A stretch of 64,000 nt of DNA from Planctomycetota bacterium (lineage in GTDB: Bacteria > Planctomycetota > UBA1135 > GCA-002686595), in NCBI GenBank assembly GCA_028823345.1, contig JAPKBR010000008.1:1-64000 (forward strand). Reading direction: 5' to 3'. The notes beneath the pieces were generated by a model. It did no database searches. It was not told the DNA's origin and was given only the letters and a program-made list of their open reading frames with translations. Positions 59,956 to 64,000 of this stretch are shown here, piece after piece; position 1 is the stretch's first letter, and each line of letters begins with the position of its first letter. The position numbers and the translations under genes are program-made.

Positions 59956-61364
59956 GGGGTTGCCTCCTGGCCCTGTGCACCCGCAGCCACAAAGGCCGCC
60001 ACGCCTGCGCCGCCCACCATGGCTCCAACGATTCCCAGGAATCCGTTGTCCGTACCGATAATGTGCAGGCCTTGCACACCGCTAGCGGCGTCGTCCACCT
60101 TGTGGGGGATGCCATAGACCGCACCGGCTCGTTTCGAGGTGAAGTGCGTGATTGTGCGCGGGGTGAACACGTCCTTGGCGATCACGTGAGGTCGGGGATC
60201 AGGGGCGAATGTGCTCACTGCTGCCAAGGATGCTTGGTAGGCGGCTTCTTTTTGGGCCCCATAGGCTTCCCCGTCGAGGTCTTCCCAGACCGCTGCGTTG
60301 GACAGCACCGTGGTGCGCAGCACGCCCTCGGGCTCGGGGTCTTGGCCGCGGTAGTTTTCAGGAATGCACAGCACGCCGCTGCGGGCATCGAAAGGCGCAG
60401 GTGTGCTCGGCGCATAGATCCCGCGCTCCGAGTGATTCCAAAAGGTGATCGTCTTGTCAAAGCCGAGGGACGGTGCGCTCTGGCTCAGGTGTGAGCAGCT
60501 TTCCACAAAGGTCATGGTGCCTACGGGTTCCGTGGCGGCCCGTTCGGCAAAGGTTCCGCCGAGCATTCGGAGAGTCTCCACATAGCCTGCACTTGACAGT
60601 ACCAGGGGCGCGCGTAGAACCGTTCCATCGTCGAGCAGGACACCTTCTGTGCGCCCATCATCGTGCAACACTCTTTGTACCCCGGACTTCAAACGCAAGG
60701 TGCCTCCCACCTCACGCAAACGCCCGGTGAGTAGCTTGAGCAGGGGGCGCACTCCTCCCCGTGGGCGGGCAAAACCCTCTTCATAGATGCTCTTCCACAG
60801 CACCACGAAAAGGGACCATGAAACATCGTGTGCAGTGGGGGATCCGTACCACAGCAGGGGGTGCATGAGCATATCCACCAGCAGCTCATCCCCAAGCCGC
60901 TGCAGCAATTCCGTGCGCGTGCTGGCGGGGCCCCCCTCGACCCCGTGGGGACTCAGGGCTAATTCTATGGCGAGTTTATCGAAGGCCTCCGCGCAGGCGG
61001 GGAACTTGGCTCGCACTTGGCTGGCCAGTTCGTCGAAGTCGTTGCTGAAATCGAGGGACACGCTGGGGAAAACCGTGCGCGATCCCAGTTGCTCTCCCAA
61101 CTCCAAAGCCTCTAGGGGAATCCTCAACTGGCGCATGACCCGGGGCAGGGGCAGTTTGCGCGCACTCTTGGGAGCCGCGTTGGTCAGGGCGTGCAAGCCC
61201 ACGTCGTAGTTCCGGCCACCGAGCTTATAGAACGAGTTCAGGCCGCCCCACAACCAGTGCCGTTCGAGCACAATCGTGGAAAGGCCTGCTTGAGCCAATC
61301 GGATCCCAGCCGCGAGCCCCGCAGGACCCGCACCGATCACGATGGCATCCGCGCGCTCGTCCAT
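59952..61364 (-). CDS. Phytoene desaturase-like FAD oxidoreductase (CrtI family) 2
   Basis: 470 residues from the ATG at 61364 (the frame is open further upstream, but would overlap the ACP gene). AIVIGAGPAGLAAGIRLAQAGLSTIVLERHWLWGGLNSFY (FAD motif, GxGxxG at 11-16), GGRNYDVGLHALT, and the end motif GLHIIGTDNGFLGIVGAMVGGAGVAAFVAAG. Only distantly like the downstream CrtI protein; the two may act on successive substrates or form a pair. The FAD-binding ends are intact; no missing residue seen. Adjacent to the ACP gene, 23 bp away. Confidence 0.85.
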   Translation of the reverse strand: MDERADAIVIGAGPAGLAAGIRLAQAGLSTIVLERHWLWGGLNSFYKLGGRNYDVGLHALTNAAPKSARKLPLPRVMRQLRIPLEALELGEQLGSRTVFPSVSLDFSNDFDELASQVRAKFPACAEAFDKLAIELALSPHGVEGGPASTRTELLQRLGDELLVDMLMHPLLWYGSPTAHDVSWSLFVVLWKSIYEEGFARPRGGVRPLLKLLTGRLREVGGTLRLKSGVQRVLHDDGRTEGVLLDDGTVLRAPLVLSSAGYVETLRMLGGTFAERAATEPVGTMTFVESCSHLSQSAPSLGFDKTITFWNHSERGIYAPSTPAPFDARSGVLCIPENYRGQDPEPEGVLRTTVLSNAAVWEDLDGEAYGAQKEAAYQASLAAVSTFAPDPRPHVIAKDVFTPRTITHFTSKRAGAVYGIPHKVDDAASGVQGLHIIGTDNGFLGIVGAMVGGAGVAAFVAAGAQGQEATP

Positions 61365-61387
61365 GGGTTTCACGGGAATGTTGCGCC

Positions 61388-61654
61388 TCAGTGGGCGACT
61401 AATTCCTTGTCCGCCAAGTGCGGCGCTAGGTAGTCCACGCAGCTCTGGAGGCTGGCCAATTCCTTGTAGTCTTCCTCGGGCACGTTGACGCCGTAGCGCT
61501 TGCGCAGTTCCATCACGATGTCGAGGAAGTCCATGGAGTCCAACTCGATTTGGTCCCGCAGGGAAACGTCGAGCTTGAGACCCGCGACCTCTTCGTCGGG
61601 GGCAATGGTGATGATGATGTCCTTGATGGCTTGGACGATGTCTTCGTTGGTCAT
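61388..61654 (-). CDS. Acyl carrier protein
   Basis: 88 residues from the ATG at 61654 (an in-frame ATG at 61678 adds 8 residues). The phosphopantetheine site is IELDSMDFLDIVMELRKRYG: DSMD in place of the common DSLD. Preceded by IVQAIKDIIITIAPDEE and followed by VNVPEEDYKELASLQSCVDYLAPHL. Differs from the usual fatty-acid ACP by its C-terminal extension. A specialised carrier of the operon; to be activated by a PPTase such as that at 51.3 kb. Confidence 0.9.
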   Translation of the reverse strand: MTNEDIVQAIKDIIITIAPDEEVAGLKLDVSLRDQIELDSMDFLDIVMELRKRYGVNVPEEDYKELASLQSCVDYLAPHLADKELVAH

Positions 61655-61692
61655 GGTATTGGGGCCCCGGCGGGGCACATGGGGTCGGTGCG

Positions 61693-62931
61693 TCAGAAAG
61701 TGGGGCGGCCAATGATGACCGCTGAATTGATGCCGAGCATTCCGAACGAGAGGTTCAAAATGGTCTCGACCTTATCGTTCTTGTGAGGTTCTTGCAGGAC
61801 TAGGCCGCGCATGGCGCAGTCGGGATCTAGGTTCTGCACGTTGATCGTGGGGTGCACAAAGCCGTCGGTGAAGGAGGGCAAATTCCCCGCCAGCTCAAGG
61901 GCGCCGGCGGCTCCCATGGTGTGGCCAATAAAGCTCTTGGTGTTGTTGATGCTGGTCTTGCTGCTGTCGCAGAAGACCTCGTTGACCGCGCGGCACTCTT
62001 GAATGTCTCCGAGAGGCGTGCTGGTGGAATGGGTGTTGACGATGTGGATGTCTTCGGGCGAGAGCCCTGCGCGCTGGATAGCACTTCGCATGCACTGATT
62101 TTGGCGCTCGGGGTTGGGCAACACAAAGTCGGTGGCGTCGGAGTTCACATGCCAGCCTAGGACCTCAGCCATGATCGGCGCGCCCCGTCGTTGGGCGTCT
62201 TCTAGGCGTTCAAGGGTGTACATGCAGCCCCCTTCGCTGACCACGATGCCATTGCGGTCCTTATCAAAAGGGCGCGAGACCTGGGTCGGATCCTCGTGAT
62301 GGCCAAGGGCTCCTTCGGACTTGAAGGAAGCGAAAATACCAAAGGTATGGATGCTCTCCGAGACACCACCGGCGAGGGCCGCATCGACCTCGCCTAGTTG
62401 CAACATCTGAGCCCCTTGGATAATGCCCAGGTTGCCCCCTGCGCAAGCGCCGCCGATGGCGTAGTGGGGGCCGGTAACCGGCAAGGACAAGGTCACTTCG
62501 CCAGCTGGGTTATTGGCCACCGTGCGCGGGTTGTGGTGGTGAGACCAGAAGGAAAGGTCGAAGTCGTACTGGCTGACCTCGTGGATCTGCTCTTCGGTTT
62601 CCACGTTGCCGTGTTCGGTGATGCCCACATAGACGCCCACCCGGTCGCGGCCCAAGCGATCTAAATCCAGTTGGGAATTGGCGACCGCTTCGTGGGAGCA
62701 ATAGATTGCGATGGATCCAGCCCGGGTGCCTCGGCGCAGGGCCTTGCGGGATTGATAGCGAGTGGCTTCAAAGTCGCACTGGCCAGCCACGGTCTTGCCA
62801 AAGTGGCGGATTTCCCAGGGGCTGACTCCGCTCTTGCCCGCCAGGAGGTTGGCACGGTACTCGTCCAGGGAGTTTCCGTTGGGGGAGGTCAGGCCGACCC
62901 CGGTGATCACAATACGCGGGAGATCAACCAT
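61693..62931 (-). CDS. Beta-ketoacyl-ACP synthase (FabF/KAS II-like)
   Basis: 412 residues. Thiolase-fold synthase with the active-site Cys in IGGACAGGNLGIIQGAQML, then His of IVNTHSTSTPLGDIQECRAV and of NNTKSFIGHTMGAAGALELAG; N-terminal ITGVGLTSPNGNSLDEYRANLLAGKSG. The Cys-His-His triad is complete, so it should be a condensing enzyme. Overlaps the regulator stop by 8 bp. Its operon partners suggest a dedicated chain-building role distinct from housekeeping FabF. Confidence 0.9.
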   Translation of the reverse strand: MVDLPRIVITGVGLTSPNGNSLDEYRANLLAGKSGVSPWEIRHFGKTVAGQCDFEATRYQSRKALRRGTRAGSIAIYCSHEAVANSQLDLDRLGRDRVGVYVGITEHGNVETEEQIHEVSQYDFDLSFWSHHHNPRTVANNPAGEVTLSLPVTGPHYAIGGACAGGNLGIIQGAQMLQLGEVDAALAGGVSESIHTFGIFASFKSEGALGHHEDPTQVSRPFDKDRNGIVVSEGGCMYTLERLEDAQRRGAPIMAEVLGWHVNSDATDFVLPNPERQNQCMRSAIQRAGLSPEDIHIVNTHSTSTPLGDIQECRAVNEVFCDSSKTSINNTKSFIGHTMGAAGALELAGNLPSFTDGFVHPTINVQNLDPDCAMRGLVLQEPHKNDKVETILNLSFGMLGINSAVIIGRPTF

Positions 62932-63670
62932 GGGTCTGGTCTCCGGTTGATTGGTTGGCTGCTGGTGCAGTTGGCTTCAAGATGGCTCCTTCGAGGAAAT
63001 CCTCTTGGGCAAGGTCGGCTTGCTCGCTCATTTCTGGCCCCTTCTGAATTCCAGGCAAGGCCACTCCGCCCACCTTGAGGGCTGTGCCGATTGCTTTGGA
63101 CAAAAGGCTTTGGGGGTCGCCTAAAGCTCCGTGCACGGAACTGAACACCAAGCGCATGACCGCATCAGCGATGTCGCAGGTGGAGAGCACCGAGCGCAGG
63201 GTCATGACCCTTGGGTCCTTGTTGCCATGCCGCTTACGGATGACTTCGAGGGCGCGGTTGGCGCCCTCGCGGAAGTTCTGAAAAGCAACCTGTTCCCGGC
63301 GACGCAGGACCGTGGCCACAATAGAAAGGGTGTTCTCCACCGCCGCGTGAAGGTTGCAGCGACGGGATGAGTCAAAGGCCGAATGCACCGCGCCCCAATC
63401 GATGAGCTCCTTGAGAGTGGTGCTGATGGCTCCCGCACTGAGGGCGAGTTCCGCGGCGATCTCCTTGCTCGACATGGGCTTGCCCGCGAGCACCAGCAGA
63501 CCCCAAATGCGGCCGTGGATTTGCTTGAAGCCAAAGGCCTTGAAGAAGGCCTCAAAGGCGGGCAGTTCTGCCGCCAGTTCGGTGGACAGGAACGGGACCA
63601 ACTCGGTCTCGGCGGGCTCGGTGGGAGGCTTCACGGGGGCGGCTGTGGGGAAGGATGTCACGGAATTCAC
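62924..63670 (-). CDS. GbsR/MarR-like transcriptional regulator
   Basis: About 248 residues; start uncertain. A GTG at 63670 is proposed, in front of the Pro-rich region and the domain; the frame is open further to 63769. The winged helix is FKQIHGRIWGLLVLAGKPMSSKEIAAELALSAGAISTTLKELIDWGAVHSAF (recognition helix around AISTTLKEL), with a helical C-terminus as in GbsR-type regulators. Its C-terminal end overlaps the KAS gene start by 8 bp, so it is probably transcribed with and controls the operon, perhaps by acyl chain or ligand binding. Confidence 0.75.
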   Translation of the reverse strand: MNSVTSFPTAAPVKPPTEPAETELVPFLSTELAAELPAFEAFFKAFGFKQIHGRIWGLLVLAGKPMSSKEIAAELALSAGAISTTLKELIDWGAVHSAFDSSRRCNLHAAVENTLSIVATVLRRREQVAFQNFREGANRALEVIRKRHGNKDPRVMTLRSVLSTCDIADAVMRLVFSSVHGALGDPQSLLSKAIGTALKVGGVALPGIQKGPEMSEQADLAQEDFLEGAILKPTAPAANQSTGDQTHG

Positions 63671-63782
63671 GAATCCCTGAACTCTGTGGAGGCAAGCGTT
63701 GTACGCCCTGGGAGGGGCCCGCGCAACCCTCGATGGACGATCTTTACAGGGGGCAATTGGGACTTCCAACCGGAAGTGGGCC

Positions 63783-64000
63783 CTACTCTGGGGTATTGCC
63801 TAGCACATCCCGCAGCCAGGCACCCAGGGCGGTGATCTCTTCCGTTACCACTTGGTGCTCCATGGGATACTCGTGCCACTGGACCTGATATCCCAGGGCC
63901 CCAAGGCGCTCTCTTGCGGCCATCCCCATGGGATGGGTCACCATGGGATCCTGCGTTCCGTGGGCCTGGAAAATGGGAATCTCGGAGTTCGCCGGGGCGC
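63783..64000 (-). CDS. Carboxylesterase/phospholipase-like protein (C-terminal part)
   Basis: The C-terminal 71 residues of an alpha/beta hydrolase; its N-terminus lies beyond the window edge. IPIFQAHGTQDPMVTHPMGMAARERLGALGYQVQWHEYPMEHQV carries the catalytic Asp (GTQDPMV) and His (MEHQV), the ending of the carboxylesterase/lysophospholipase group (Abhydrolase 2). Stop TAG at 63783-63785. Located 112 bp upstream of the regulator start on the same strand. Confidence 0.8.
   Translation of the reverse strand, partial: APANSEIPIFQAHGTQDPMVTHPMGMAARERLGALGYQVQWHEYPMEHQVVTEEITALGAWLRDVLGNTPE

Noticed and set aside
58486-61364. Carotenoid biosynthesis from the two CrtI-like genes
   Set aside because: No crtB, crtE, crtY or other carotenoid gene in the window, and neighbours are ACP, KAS, FabG, FabZ and FabI; carotenoid function is not the best reading.

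Overview
GC-rich (about 60% by eye), gene-dense bacterial DNA with short intergenic gaps, many 1-11 bp gene overlaps of the ATGA/GTGA type, and few clear Shine-Dalgarno sites. The gene content points to the Planctomycetota or a close relative: three Cys-type sulfatases, DUF1570-like secreted proteins, a type III glutamine synthetase, delta-60-repeat and von Willebrand A lipoproteins, a cytochrome/cyclase-fold protein, and a FabF/ACP/CrtI-type lipid operon. This is an inference from gene families; no rRNA is present.

Region by region. 1-5.2 kb (minus): a secreted/membrane operon with a thioredoxin-HEAT protein, two tandem paralogues that look like inactivated DUF1570-type peptidases, and a membrane protein that leaves the window inside a pentapeptide-repeat tail. 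5.4-19 kb: mostly single genes of central metabolism (DUF4863 cupin, queF, esterase, adenosine deaminase, gltX, metallophosphoesterase, NHL protein, carboxypeptidase-regulatory-like protein, Ppx/GppA, cupin, cysteine dioxygenase), then tRNA-Met(CAT). 19.1-23.3 kb (minus): nitronate monooxygenase, c-type cytochrome/cyclase-fold protein and sialate O-acetylesterase in one overlapping operon. 23.3-24.6 kb: a receiver-domain remnant and a TlpA-like thioredoxin gene whose reading frame is broken only by a TGA at the first Cys of the CxxC motif, the signature of a selenoprotein. 24.6-31.8 kb (minus): a CusCBA-type metal efflux operon flanked by two His-rich exported proteins. 32-39.5 kb (minus): DUF4442 thioesterase, alpha/beta hydrolase, DUF1570 peptidase, a membrane-fused ferrochelatase, a MORN-type lipoprotein and glnN. 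39.7-46.1 kb: M1 aminopeptidase, an AlkA-type glycosylase, and an OleB-OleC-OleD-like set with no OleA in the window. 46.3-51.3 kb: three sulfatases and a small hypothetical. 51.3-56.2 kb: phosphopantetheinyl transferase, HD protein, glycosyltransferase, VWA/delta-60 lipoprotein. 56.4-63.7 kb (minus): an eight-gene lipid operon (GbsR-like regulator, ketoacyl synthase, ACP, two CrtI-like oxidoreductases, FabG, FabZ-like, FabI-like). The window ends in a partial carboxylesterase.

The genes most worth a second look are the selenoprotein candidate at 23559-24539, the eight-gene acyl-carrier/CrtI operon, and the oleBCD set. The PPTase at 51.3 kb could activate the operon's ACP; the Ole-type enzymes could remove the carboxyl group from condensed acyl chains. 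No selA/B/C/D, oleA, sulfatase-maturing enzyme or carotenoid prenyl genes were recognised in the 64 kb.
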